Positions 52,731-62,671 are shown, numbered from the stretch's first letter. The stretch: DNA of 64,000 nucleotides from Nilaparvata lugens (GCF_014356525.2 NC_052505.1:17677165-17741164), one strand, 5' to 3'. Notes: generated from the letters alone by a model not told the origin. A program made the numbers and translations.

Positions 52731-52765
52731 CACAGCAACACACACACACCACACACTATGCTGTA
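51938..52765 (-). mobile_element. Repeat family B, broken copy
   Basis: A terminal piece at 51,938-51,980 (ATCTGGTGTGGTACATTCAC) is separated from the main part at about 52,325-52,755 (CAGTTGATAGAGATTATCAA, GGAGCCGTTTTCGAGAAAAT, TCGGATCCTTATAGTGTAAG). It ends in a CA array broken by CACCACAC steps (52,592-52,755). The intervening 340 bp is not family B. Confidence 0.65.
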
Positions 52766-53530
52766 AAAGGAATGGTGGCGCTTTTTTTAATGTGCTATCC
52801 CCATATTGAGAAAACTCTAATTGAATGTCACTCAGTTATTCAATACAAAGTATTAATCAACATTAGGCCTATTGCACAATCAATGATGGGAATGGGTTTT
52901 TTTTTTTTTATTTTTTTTTTTTTTTTATATATTCCTTTCTTCTTCTAGAAGAACAAGAGGCGATTTACCTTCTCGTTGTACACACTTCAGATAGAGTTTT
53001 TGTTTGTTGAAATCCTCAAGTGTTTGAAGATTCAATACACTCAGAAATTTCTCAGGTAAGTAAACTTCGCAATAATAGTCACCATTGCTGTCATGATCGT
53101 ATACCTCATTATGATTCGCTGACCCTGTTGTGTTCTCACTAGTCTAGCGTGTACAACACGGTACCACGAATCATGGTCAAGATCTTTGAGTGAGACCGTT
53201 GGATATTCAGTTTTCGAAATATAATTGAATGACTTCATACTAAAAGTCTATCATTTTCCAGTGTTGCTTCTATGGTGTTCCATAATAATAATAATAATAA
53301 ATAAAAAGCTTACCGCGATCGTGTGCAAGAATAACAAAGCAGCTATATGCTTGCGTTGGTTGTCGGTTAAAGACTGAGCAAACCTGTTAAGCCGTCAGCC
53401 CCCCACAACCGTTCCTGTCGACTCCTTCCACATTCCTCTGTTGACTCGTTCTCCCCTCCGCCTCCTCACACCTTTCCTTCTGTTGACTTCCCGCCATTCA
53501 CCTTTCTACCTTCTTCTTCTCTTCTTTACA
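52766..53530. other. No recognisable gene; T tract and (TAA)n
   Basis: A T-rich tract at 52,898-52,930 and (AAT)n at 53,284-53,304. A frame at 53,041-53,238 on the minus strand is not recognisable. Confidence 0.4.
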
Positions 53531-53660
53531 TGTAGCCGCATTCCTTTCTTCTCACCTCTTCTTTACAGCAGCTAGTCGCTTCTTCTTCTCTTCTTCTTCT
53601 TTCTTTACATGTAGGCGCATTCCTACCCACCTCTTCTTTACAGCTAGTCGCCGCATCTTC
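53525..53660. repeat. Tandem duplication of about 90 bp
   Basis: TTTACATGTAGCCGCATTCC ... CACCTCTTCTTTACAGCAGC is repeated as TTTACATGTAGGCGCATTCC ... CACCTCTTCTTTACAGCTAG. The Glu/Arg-rich minus-strand frame across it is probably an artefact of this duplication, although it lies downstream of the virus-like genes. Confidence 0.6.
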
Positions 53661-53830
53661 TCCTTCTCTGTTCACCTCTAGCGATCTTAAAATTTCTTCT
53701 TCAATTCTTATTAGCTTGTTTACATTCAAACTAAGGGTCTGTAATAACTAAGTAATCACTGATATCGTTAATATTAACGTATTTAGAAATATTGCTTTCA
53801 ATTGTCTAGCAATAGTACTGTTTTTTGTCT

Positions 53831-53923
53831 CTATTGCTTTTGACACAAATCATACCATTCAATGTAGTTTTGTAATTTAATTTCTAAACATTCTGGCGCA
53901 TAAGACCAATTTTGCGGATTCAT
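53831..53923 (-). pseudogene. Virus-like gene 3, N-terminal fragment
   Basis: ATG at 53,923 opens a 30-codon frame (MNPQNWSYAPECLEIKLQNY, continuing with a Trp-Tyr-rich segment) ended by TAG at 53,831. The Trp/Pro/Cys/Leu pattern looks like a structured protein start rather than random sequence. It is on the same strand as the two virus-like genes upstream of it. A GCAGCAGCAG run precedes the start by about 15 bp (53,938-53,953). The continuation past the stop was not identified. I recall similar short starts in insect loci that also carry the other two genes, but could not check this. Confidence 0.35.
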
Positions 53924-54309
53924 TATACTCTTCAATCTGCTGCTGCTGCTGCTAGCGAAGTACACTAAATGAGTGGTACTAGAACAGTGAAATTTATTGC
54001 TTTTCGCTTCTCCCTTCCACCGCTACAGGTCAGACTGCATACTCTCGCTTTATGCGAAATCAAATCAAATCCACATAAACACATAGTATGCTTTCCCCAT
54101 CAAAATAAAAACCTTGTCGGGCTAGTTGCGTTTTCGTTGTTTAGTTAACAGCTTACAATGTTTCATACTTTCCATTCTATTATTTTCGCATGTATAATCG
54201 ATATCAGCAGCAGCATTACGATTCAATGAACTCATATTTTTTGTAGGCATTGAAGCAGCAGCAGCAGCAGCACTATTCTCCTTTGTTTGCTTGTTACACA
54301 TCAAGATTG

Positions 54310-54983
54310 TCAAATAATGATACGCACTGAACAACGCACAGCGGCCATTGGACGATTTGTTATGAATTTTGCATACACTAAAACACCAAGATTTTCAAAC
54401 ATTGTATAGTCTGGTTTTTGAATATCCTCCGGCATAGTAAGCACATTGTCGTGTAACCTTTTCAAAAACTGTGTTTTTTCTCTTCCCTTTGTATAGATTG
54501 TGGTATAATTTTGCAAATATGAAGCAAGCAGCGCATCAGTGTAAATTAAGTCGCCTTGGTCCCATCTAATTTTATGATATTATGTTCCAGCCAGCTGACA
54601 TCACGTACATTTTTCTACTCAGTAATGTTTTCGGAAATGGTGATTTAAAGTGTAGCACAACATGACGTAGTTTGTAATCGATTATGGCTACCTCTTTAAT
54701 AATGATAAAATTATCATCACTTTTGAAAAAATGAAACTCGACTACAGCAAAATCAATGTCATCATTTTTCCTGTCGCATTCTTCTTTACTTCTCCTCCTC
54801 TTAATTCTTGCTGCCTCCTTCTCCAATTCTTCTTCTTCTCTTCTTTATCCAGTCGCATTGTATGCCAAAGTCTCGAAATTTTGTTGATACTTGCTCATCA
54901 TCGTCCATTTTCTGTTGTCCGTCGGTGCATGCACACATTCTATGTACAAATGCATCAAATTTTGCTTTTGTCAATGATGACAA
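54310..54983 (-). pseudogene. Virus-like gene 2, uncharacterised family, frameshifted
   Basis: Coding begins at ATG 54,983 (MSSLTKAKFDAFVHRMCACT). The frame is lost near 54,845; the reading continues in another frame (54,572-54,826) with a basic Lys/Arg/Glu segment, then FAVVEFHFFKSDDNFIIIKE. A second shift near 54,580 brings in the last part (54,310-54,516), which includes RWDQGD just before the open part, then IYTKGREKTQFLKRL. The order (acidic start of a beta strand, F-x-[IL]-K-E-x-A, then W-D-x-G, then I-Y-x-K-G-x-E-K-x-x-F-L) is one I remember from a multicopy family of uncharacterised insect proteins that accompany capsid-like genes. The enzymatic role is unknown; an RNase-H-like or DEDD nuclease fold is possible but not shown. 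A TATA box and initiator lie upstream. At least two frameshifts make it a pseudogene unless the assembly is wrong. Confidence 0.5.
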
Positions 54984-55062
54984 TGATGATGATGATATGA
55001 TGACAACGACGACGATGACGACGACTGAGGAATGTTATTATTCAAGCTATTAGAACACATTA

Positions 55063-55101
55063 CAACTGAACACTGTATTGTTCATACACGCACTTTATAT
55101 A
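55063..55101 (-). promoter_or_regulatory. TATA box plus arthropod initiator upstream of virus-like gene 2
   Basis: On the minus strand TATATAAAG (55,101-55,093) is followed by TCAGTTG (55,069-55,063). TCAGT is the arthropod initiator consensus; its A would be +1 at 55,067, putting TATAAA at about -32, the standard spacing. The predicted 5' UTR to ATG 54,983 is about 84 bp. Confidence 0.55.
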
Positions 55102-55223
55102 GCCCCCCTCCTACGTCATGCATAGCTCGCTCTTGCGTCAAATTACTGTACTTCACGAACTAATGCGCTCAATGGTTTGTATTCTACTAATGTGTCACTT
55201 ATCAAAATACAATATGCAGTCGT

Positions 55224-56394
55224 TTAATTTGGCACATTTTCTGTAAACTCCATTTCCAATCGAATGTCTGTTGACGATGTTAAATGATCAGCTTGATGTG
55301 AACAATCTAGTACAATTATTGGACAGTTATCAGTAAAAGTTTTATAATCTACAACTGTACCATAATCAGTATGAAGTCCTAAATTATAATAGCTGGGCGC
55401 AAATTCAATAAACATTTTGTACAAATTTGTTTGTTTCCATTTATACGATCATACGGCAGATATTCACTATTCAGGAAAAGTTTAACATCGTGCAATTTGC
55501 ACATATCAAATTTCGACATTGACTTTCCCATTACATTTTTCCTGTTTGTCTGAATGCTAATATTACAAATCGCGGTGTTCAGCTTTTGAAGCCGTCTTTA
55601 TAGTCCAAATCGTGCTAACACTGTTCGGCAGCTGAGGATATTCGTGGATATCCCATTTTCTGAATGCAATTTTCAATGGCCTATCCTGATCGACAATTTT
55701 CAGAAATTTCCAATCTTAAATGATCATCTACATGAATATAGGGCACTTTCCAAAGCAATTTTTTATTTCCAATGACATTGATGTTGCTTGCGGCGACTGA
55801 ATACCATTAATATCTGTTGCGGATCTCAAAAGCACAAGCTCTTGTCTCATATTCAAAATTACATGTTGAAAATCTTCGAAAAATGGCAGAAGTAATTTTA
55901 ACGGTACGCAATAAGCAAAGTATTATTATTAGTGTTGATGCACTATCAGTGAAACCTGCTAAATCATATGTATTTTTATCATTTAGTTGGTTCACTAAAT
56001 AGGATTTAATAGTAGAAGTAATACCTACTAGTCGACTCTTTGCAACGACTGTACCTGCCAACTCAAATCGTATCTCATCAAACATATGTGCTACTGCATT
56101 TGAACTGAGCGTATATGCAGCCTCCGCCGGCGGATCATCAGGTTTGTCTTTTGCCGGCGGTTTTGTACAATTTTTTCCCTCAACAATAAGAAAAGATTTT
56201 GCAACTAATGAAATAAGGTCATGAGACGATTTCGACAAATGTATTTCATCATTGTTATTAAATTTCAAATTACCATACGGCGCATGCGTATGATAATCAA
56301 ATTTTGTTATATCTGAATAATAGTGTATGTCTTGTTCAACATTTAGTATGTCACTAATTGCTGCTGCTGCTGCTGCCGCGTGTTTTGACGACAT
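55224..56394 (-). pseudogene. Virus-like gene 1: capsid-like protein of the FNNNDEI family, broken
   Basis: ATG at 56,394 starts MSSKHAAAAAAAISDILNVE, with a seven-residue Ala run from a GCA repeat. Next come YHTHAPYGNLKFNNNDEIHL (about residues 34-53), SKSFLIVEGK-type and DEIRFELAG (about 108-116) motifs and LVGITSTIKSYLVNQL. From memory this is the N-terminal signature of a multicopy family of about 400-residue insect proteins that I associate with double-jelly-roll capsid proteins of Polinton/adintovirus-like DNA viruses; not verified. The frame shifts near 55,930: downstream, the right frame carries HVILNMRQELVLL-type sequence, then an internal stop at about 55,681, further stops at 55,450-55,600, and the C-terminal block 55,224-55,424 (PIIVLDCSHQADHLTSS, DIRLEMEFTENVP) in yet another register. 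About 390 codons in total, close to family length, but several frameshifts and stops make it non-functional. Confidence 0.6.
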
Positions 56395-56811
56395 ATTTCC
56401 AATTCACTTTAAAACCAAGCTTTTCTAAAAACCTTGCTCGATTATGTGTTATCAGTTTCACAGACTGATAAGTACTAACCGGTTGCTGCATGCTAAAGCA
56501 ACCTACCGCCACCGCCACCACTCCGCACACCCCCTTGCGCCTAGGTTGTTATACACACAAAACCCATTCTGTAGCGCTTCTCTCGCTTGTGTTGTTTGCG
56601 TGACTAATGCTCACATCATTCTAACACGATCCATCACGCCTCTCTCTCTCTCCTCTTATTCCTTCTTTCTAATGTGTACTCTTATTGTTATACTATCGCC
56701 GCGGAAATCAACTAGTTTACCATTCTGATCACTACTTGATTACAAAGATTGAATTCTGTGCGTGTTTAATGGAAAGTAAATAATTGGCGATGGTGATTCA
56801 TTTATTGAATG

Positions 56812-57040
56812 AATGAATTAATGAATGATGAATGAATGAATGAATGAATGAATGAATGATGAATGAATGAATGAATGAATGAATGATGAATGATGAATAA
56901 TGAATGAATGAATGAATGAATGAATGAATGAATGAATGAATGAATGAATGAATGAATGAATGGAATGAATGCATGAATGATGAATGAATGAGGATGAATG
57001 AATGAATGAGGATGAGGATGGATGGATGGATGATGGATGG
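56812..57040. repeat. (ATGA)n tetranucleotide repeat
   Basis: Long GAAT/ATGA array with ATGATGA interruptions, ending in GGAT units. It lies just before the assembly gap and probably caused it. Confidence 0.95.
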
Positions 57041-57120
57041 ATGGATGTTTCAATGTCAGAAGAGTTAGGACCTTTCATGTAACAAGATCAAGGACCCTTC
57101 ATAACTTCTGGCGCTCCACT

Positions 57121-57220
57121 NNNNNNNNNNNNNNNNNNNNNNNNNNNNNNNNNNNNNNNNNNNNNNNNNNNNNNNNNNNNNNNNNNNNNNNNNNNNNNNN
57201 NNNNNNNNNNNNNNNNNNNN
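57121..57220. other. Assembly gap (100 N)
   Basis: Exactly 100 N, a conventional gap of unknown true size. Confidence 1.
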
Positions 57221-57222
57221 CT

Positions 57223-57342
57223 GTACAACATAATTTGAATTCTGATCAGGTGCAAGAGTTGTTTTTGAAAAGAATGTTCAGTGATAGGCGACCAAGTGAT
57301 GCAGGAAAAAAAAGAAAAAAATATGACTGGGAAATAGATTAG
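57223..57342 (+). CDS. C-terminal end of an unknown ORF emerging from the gap
   Basis: The first in-frame sequence after the N gap reads VQHNLNSDQVQELFLKRMF, then SDRRPSDAGKKRKKYDWEID and stop. The Lys/Arg-rich tail followed by YDWEID and stop looks like the real end of a protein rather than noise. Its start lies in or beyond the gap. I do not recognise the family. It lies 0.8 kb to the right of virus-like gene 1, on the opposite strand, so it could be another gene of the same insertion. Confidence 0.3.
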   Translation, partial: VQHNLNSDQVQELFLKRMFSDRRPSDAGKKRKKYDWEID

Positions 57343-57446
57343 TAGTAGTAGTGTAGTTTGAGAGATTTTAAAGATTTTAAATGTGGGGATATTTTTAATA
57401 TGCAAATTAAGCAGGTGTTAACTGGGGCAGTCAGTTGACACCTGCT

Positions 57447-57880
57447 ACAACAAAGATGGCCGCCGCCGCCGCTGGGGAACCGTTGGGGACACCTGCTTCC
57501 TATTGGTTGGGGTGGTGGGGAAGGGGGACGCCATTTTGAACACACCCATGCTGGGTAGGGGAGATGGACACCTGCTACAATGGCCTCTTCCTATTGGTTG
57601 GGGTGGTGGGGGCACAACGCCATTTTGAACACACCCCTTGCTTCCTATTGGCTGGGGGCGGGGACAAAATGGCCGACTGGGGCTGGGGGGGTGGAGCAAA
57701 ATGGCTGACTAGGGCAGGGGGGGTGGAGGGGGAATGGCTGACTAGGGCAGGGGGGGTGGAGGGGGGCGTGGCCACGCCCCTTGATTCCTATTGGCTGGGG
57801 GCGGGGCCAAAATGGCCGACTGGGGCTGGGGGGGTGGAGGGGGGAGGCCACACCCCTCGATTTCTATTGGATAGGCAGCT
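57447..57880. repeat. GC-rich minisatellite of CCAAT, GC-box and YY1-like words
   Basis: In a region otherwise about two-thirds A/T, this block is strongly GC-rich. It repeats CTTCCTATTGGTTGGGGTGG / GATTCCTATTGGCTGGGGGC (inverted CCAAT), GGGGCGGGGCC (GC box) and CCAAAATGGCCGAC / GCCATTTTGAACACACCC (YY1-like). Each kind occurs about four to six times, with GGGGGGTGGAGGGG runs between. No coding sense is likely. It may be a regulatory or terminal region of a foreign element. Confidence 0.6.
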
Positions 57881-58234
57881 CTCTCAAAACCCCACTACTC
57901 CTTTAGAAGACCTAAATATGAATATTTAAGAGAAAGAAAACAGAAAAATAATAAAGTAAAATAATTATATAGGTAGATAAGATCAAATCGAAGAGTTTCA
58001 CATTATCTGTCAGTTTTCCTCACAAGTGACACGAATATTTCACTTTCAATCAAAGCTGAAAGTTCAAAGTAGCTCACCTTATCCATCTATAGTGGGATTG
58101 AATTTCAAGTGTCAACATCCACCATAGATAACATTAACACTCCTAACTCAATCATAGCTGACAGATTCAAGTGAATCTCACTGTACGTAAACTGACAGAT
58201 TGCTTGTTGACATTGTTGAAAACGATCTGAAAAC
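57881..58234. other. No gene
   Basis: AT-rich, with fragments of the short foldback family (for example CAAGTGAATCTCACTGTA near 58,168). Confidence 0.4.
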
Positions 58235-58340
58235 ATTACGGAGCTAGAGAAGGATAGCGCTATCTGCTTTGTTGAATGACAGACAAAGATAGCAACACAA
58301 TGTTGATCAAATACTGCCATTATAACGTGGACCTCACTAT
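58235..58340 (+). mobile_element. MITE family T, truncated copy
   Basis: The right two-thirds of family T: GACAGACAAAGATAGCAA, GTTGATCAAATACTGCCATT and terminus TAACGTGGACCTCACTA. Confidence 0.7.
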
Positions 58341-58435
58341 AGAAGTCACGAAACATCAGGGAGAGCCATAACTGACAGACGTTTCAAATGTTAATTTCTG
58401 GATTCAAAGAAGAGTTGGGAGTTGAGCAGTGTGGA

Positions 58436-58493
58436 TGGAAATATATCGATATCAGCTTCATATCGACTTATCGATAATCGATATATCGGAAGG
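58436..58493. repeat. Cluster of ATCGAT palindromes
   Basis: ATATATCGATATCAGC, CGACTTATCGATAATCGATA and TATATCGG: several ATCGAT/TCGATA words within 58 bp. Confidence 0.5.
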
Positions 58494-58699
58494 ATGGAGA
58501 ACAGAGTTTGAGTGACGTTGGGTTTCAGTCGGAGTTGAAATGCATCTGTCAAGTGCATCGCTGTTGAAATGCAGTTTTGAGTGCAGTACAAAGTGCAGTG
58601 CATGCGATGTGCCACAGAAATGGGACGCCGGTTTTGTATTCGCCTGCAGTCATATTCGATAAGCGGTGGAAATTGAGACAGTAGTTACTATGGTGTACC

Positions 58700-58775
58700 G
58701 ATATAGATGTCGTCACTATGTTGTAATAATTAAAACATAGTGACTATATCTTTATCGGAACGTCATAACAATATT
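58700..58775. repeat. Small hairpin MITE
   Basis: CCGATATAGATGTCGTCACT ATGTT pairs imperfectly with AACATAGTGACTATATCTTT ATCGG around an AATAATTAA loop. Confidence 0.65.
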
Positions 58776-58781
58776 ATTTTT

Positions 58782-58908
58782 ACTTTCCTTGTCCTATTAC
58801 CATAGGTAAGGAAAGTATTGCTTTCCAAAAAAATTAAGGTACCCTAATTTCAAGTTTTCTATACGTTTCAAGGTTCCCTGAGTCCAAAAACATGATTGTT
58901 GGGTGTTG

Positions 58909-58976
<68 letters not shown>

Positions 58977-59861
58977 CTGTGAACACGATAACTCCATTTC
59001 TAATTAACCGATTGACTTGAAATTTTAAACTTGAGGTCCTTATGGCATGAGGATCTGACAATAAGAAATTCAATAAAATTGAATTGAAAATGGCGGAAAA
59101 AATGACGGATAATTACTAAAAAACCATGTTTTTCACGGTTTTCTCGAAAACGGCTCTAACGATTTTCTTGAAATTTATAGTATGGATAGCTATTTATGAG
59201 CCCTATCAACTAACATGAGTCTCATTTCTGAGAAAATTGCAGGAGCTCCGTAATATTATTGTGAAAAATGGCGAATAATCACTAAAAAACCATGTTATTC
59301 ACGGTTTTCTCGAAAAGGGCTCTAACGATTTTCTTCAAATTCATACCATGAATTTATATCTATAAGCCCTATCAACTGACATGAGTCTCATTTCTGGGAA
59401 AATTGCAGGAGCTCCGTAATATTATTGTGAAAAATGGCAGATAATTACTAAAAAAACCAAGTTTTTCACGATTTTCTCAAAATAACTTGACCGATTTTTT
59501 TCAAATTCATACTCTGTATAGTTATTTATCAGCTCTATCAACTGGCATGAGTCTCCTTACTGGGAAACTAATGGGGGTCCACCCCATCCTTGAGAAATGG
59601 ACTTTGTAACCTCCTTCTCGTGCATGAAATAGGTAGGTAGCGCAGTTCATAAAAAGAACACATAGTCGAGATATTTAATATGTAGAACAGCTGTTTTGAC
59701 GACTTTAAAAAAATGTCGACTAAAATAAATCATCGAATTTCACATTTTACACAAAGGAAAAAGTACTCTGAAAACAATTATATATACACACATACAAAAG
59801 TCTGATCGTATTTTCAAATATGAGCAAGGAAAGTTGTGTGAGTGTACCACACCAGATTTTT
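58782..59861 (+). mobile_element. Repeat family B, complete copy
   Basis: Longest intact copy. It starts TACTTTCCTTGTCCTATTAC, has GT runs at 58,912-58,974 and ends GTGTACCACACCAGATTTTT. The middle contains three tandem units of about 165 bp (from about 59,105, 59,272 and 59,440), each with TTTTCACGGTTTTCTCGAAA-, ACGATTTTCTTCAAATT- and GCAGGAGCTCCGTAATATTA-like words; the third is diverged. Non-coding. Confidence 0.85.
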
Positions 59862-59890
59862 CATTATTGTACTTTTACTTTAGGCTTCCA

Positions 59891-59980
59891 CTACAAGCTT
59901 GGAAGTTGATGTTGGATGGGAAAAGGGACGTCGGAAGACCGAGGAAGCGGTGGACACCGGAACAGGCTTTACAAGCCTAG
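59891..59980 (+). pseudogene. C-terminal tail of a LINE ORF2
   Basis: A 29-codon frame ending TAG at 59,978-59,980 reads LQAWKLMLDGKRDVGRPRKR then WTPEQALQA. The R-D-V-G-R-P-R-K-R-W motif is a common ending of insect LINE ORF2 proteins (RTE/Jockey-like reverse transcriptases). A GATGGATGATGATGATGAC tail follows, as at a LINE 3' end. 5'-truncated and dead. Confidence 0.6.
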
Positions 59981-60027
59981 TCCATGATGGATGATGATGA
60001 TGACTTTAGCCTAGTCGCATAATATTG

Positions 60028-60232
60028 AGACGTGACATGACGTGACTCGAGTCTTCTAGATGGGTAAATATCATATATGATCATATTATAATGTTAACAT
60101 TGAGATAAAGCAAGTGTGAACATTATATGACATGTGCTAGATTCGTCTCGATGTGAACATTATAATATGATCATATATGATATTAAGTCATCTAGCAGAC
60201 TCGGGTCATTTCACGTCAAGTGTTGTCTCAAT
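60028..60232. mobile_element. Foldback MITE, 205 bp
   Basis: Left arm ATATTGAGACGTGACATGAC, CTCGAGTCTTCTAGATG, ATATCATATATGATCATATT and right arm AATATGATCATATATGATAT, CATCTAGCAGACTCGGGTCA, TGTCTCAATAT are inverted and nearly continuous; the loop is about 65 bp. Confidence 0.75.
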
Positions 60233-60459
60233 ATCCGATGATCCCTGAAAAAACGCATGATAGATCGCTTAATGTGGTCTCGCCATTAGTATTGAAGTTA
60301 ACTAATCATTCTAATCCACTCTACTTTAATCTGTAGTTGAAATACGTTTGGGAAAGATATAAAAAACATATTCATTGAATTATTTTGGACTATTATATCC
60401 TATTAGGTTAAATATTTCATAGACTGGACAATATAGTAGGCCTACGTTTATTTAGAATA

Positions 60460-60575
60460 CGAAGTCCATTGGCAATTTAGCACAGGCTATGCCTGTTGTC
60501 TTCTCCCAATCATATTATATTTATTATAATTATGATCTGTAATTGTCAATGAAATAAATAAGTAAATAAATTTGG
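60460..60575 (+). repeat. LINE 3' end
   Basis: GCACAGGCTATGCCTGTTGT then TGTCAATGAAATAAATAAGT AAATAAA. The inverse of AACAGGC-type words in family D suggests relationship. Confidence 0.5.
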
Positions 60576-61084
60576 GCGAACGAAGCTAGTTCCTCCTTTT
60601 GACTTGAGGATTGAATTTTATTTGCCTGTTTGTGTGTGTATGTTCGACAATCAGATATTTATTTTGAATGCCAGTAATAAAATAAAGTATTTCACTGATA
60701 CTAGGAATGATATTCTTAGAGGGAGAACAATGCTAAGAACGATAGGGAATAGAAACGATGTCAATTTATTATCATTATTACAACAAGAATAATCATAGTG
60801 AATGAGTTATATTAAAAGAGCAATCATTCAAATGCAATGGAATGTAATATTATTTCAATGAAATGAGAGATTGAAATTTGAGAAGGATAGAATTGGGAGA
60901 AAGGAATAATCAATATTAGAGGGAAAATATCAATGAAGAAAGAAATAAATAAAGATAAATACAATTTGAAAAGGAGAAGAAGCAGTAGAAAAAATGATTG
61001 AGAAAGTTATAATATAATTATGGAGAGATGGTACGTTGGTGGAATGATAGAATCGTGTCATTGAATATTACATTGATATATCAT
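60576..61084. other. No recognisable gene
   Basis: A 62-codon plus-strand frame at 60,604-60,792 and purine-rich DNA; neither is convincing. Confidence 0.35.
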
Positions 61085-61190
61085 TGATCTATAAACAAAC
61101 GGTTTATCCATCTATTCAGTCATCTAATCCAAATAACAGAATCAAAGAAGCAACAGGATTGCCTTGAAATGAGTTCTTCAAAGAACCGAA
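61085..61190 (-). repeat. LINE 3' end family D, weak copy 3
   Basis: Shares CAGAATCA-A-AA then AGCAACAGGATTGCCTTGAA with 18,190-18,300 at low similarity. Confidence 0.35.
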
Positions 61191-61555
61191 ATAAATATGA
61201 TGTAACCCCACACGACACAGAATAAACTCCACGGAAGCTACTCATGATATCACAAAAGTTTCCCAATATACTTCTGAACCCGCGACTCCATTCAAAGAGA
61301 GATAGCCCGAGGCTAGCGTGTAACCGAGATATTCGAATAATATTCGAATCAGCTCCATTGTCGAAGTTTCTTGGTGTGATGTGTGTGGAAACTCATATGT
61401 AGCGGAGAAGTTGGTATCTACATCATTTGTAGGCTATGTAGGTACATCATTGGTAAGTTATAAGTCAGATTCACATTTCCTGTAGGCTATATTACGTCAC
61501 ACATCTTTCGTAGGCTATATATTGGAAAATAGTTATCTCTATATCTAGAGTGAAA

Positions 61556-61645
61556 AGTACTGTTTTTTCTCCCTGAGGGAAAAGTTTGAAGCCCGAGGCG
61601 AAGCCGAGGGCAACAATTTTCCTGATGGAGAAAAAACATTTTTCC
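61556..61645. repeat. Palindromic MITE-like module
   Basis: GTACTGTTTTTTCTCCCTGA with GAAGCCCGAGGCGAAGCCGA and GGAGAAAAAACATTTTTCCC: TTTTTTCTCC and GGAGAAAAAA are inverted. A similar design (GAGGCCGTAGGCCGAGG between inverted arms) is at 23,640-23,745. Confidence 0.5.
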
Positions 61646-61743
61646 CTCATTTCTCCTACACCTACATTTTTATAAAAACTGCAAATAAAACAATTTTTAA
61701 AAACGAACGTAACCAATCAATGTGTTACAACATAATCTGAAAA

Positions 61744-62462
61744 ATCTGGTGTGGAACACTCACACAACTTCCTTTGCTCATATGTGAAACTACGATCAGA
61801 CTTTTGTATATGTGTATATATAATTGTTTTCAGAGTACTTTTTCCTTTGTGTAAATTGTGAAATTCGATGATTTTTTCCAGTCGTCATTTTTTTGAAGTC
61901 GTCAAAACAGCTGTTCTACATAGATGAAATATCTCGACTATGTGTTCTTTTTATGAACTTCGCTACCTACCTATTTCATGCACAAGAAGGAGGTTACAAA
62001 GTCCATTTCTCAAGGATGGTGTGGACCCTCCATTAGTTCCCCAGTAAGGAGACTCATGCCAGTTGATAGAGCTGATAAATAACTATACAGAGTATGAATT
62101 TGAAAAAAATCGGTCAAGCTATTTTGAGAAAACCGTGAAAAACTTGGTTTTTTTGGTAATTATCCGCCATTTTTCTGAAGAATATTACGGAGCTCCTGCA
62201 ATTTTCCCAGAAATGAGACTCATGTCAGTTGATAGGGCTTATAGATATAAATTCATGGTATGAATTTGAAGAAAATCGTTAGAGCCGTTTTCGAGGAAAC
62301 CGTGAAAAACATGGTTTTTTAGTAATTATCCGCCATTTTGAATTCAATTCCATTGAATTTATTATTGTCAAATCCTCATGGTATAAGGACCTTAAGTTTA
62401 AAATTTCAAGTCAATCGGTTGATTAGGAATGAAGTTATGATGTTCACAGACATACACACATA

Positions 62463-62542
<80 letters not shown>

Positions 62543-62671
62543 CAACACCCAAAAATCATGTTTTTGGACTCAGGGGACCTTGATATGTATAGAAAACCTT
62601 GAAATTTGGGTACCTTAATATTTTTGGAAAGCAATGCTTTCCTTACCTATGGTAATAGGGCAAGGAAAGTA
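61744..62671 (-). mobile_element. Repeat family B, inverted copy
   Basis: Starts TCTGGTGTGGAACACTCACA and ends CTTTCCTTACCTATGGTAAT then AGGGCAAGGAAAGTA. It includes a CA array (62,462-62,540) and about two internal tandem units. It is inverted relative to the copy at 58,782-59,861, about 1.9 kb away. Confidence 0.85.

Noticed and set aside
52537..52948. Cys-Val and His-Thr repeat frames
   Set aside because: Translations of the CA/GT array at the end of a family B copy.
53526..53729. Glu/Arg/Cys-rich minus-strand frame as a fourth virus-like gene
   Set aside because: It is mostly an internal tandem duplication of about 90 bp and shows no family motif; kept only as a repeat.
56802..57078. 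Ser-Phe-Ile-His repeat frames resembling a low-complexity secreted protein
   Set aside because: Translation of the ATGA tetranucleotide repeat next to an assembly gap.
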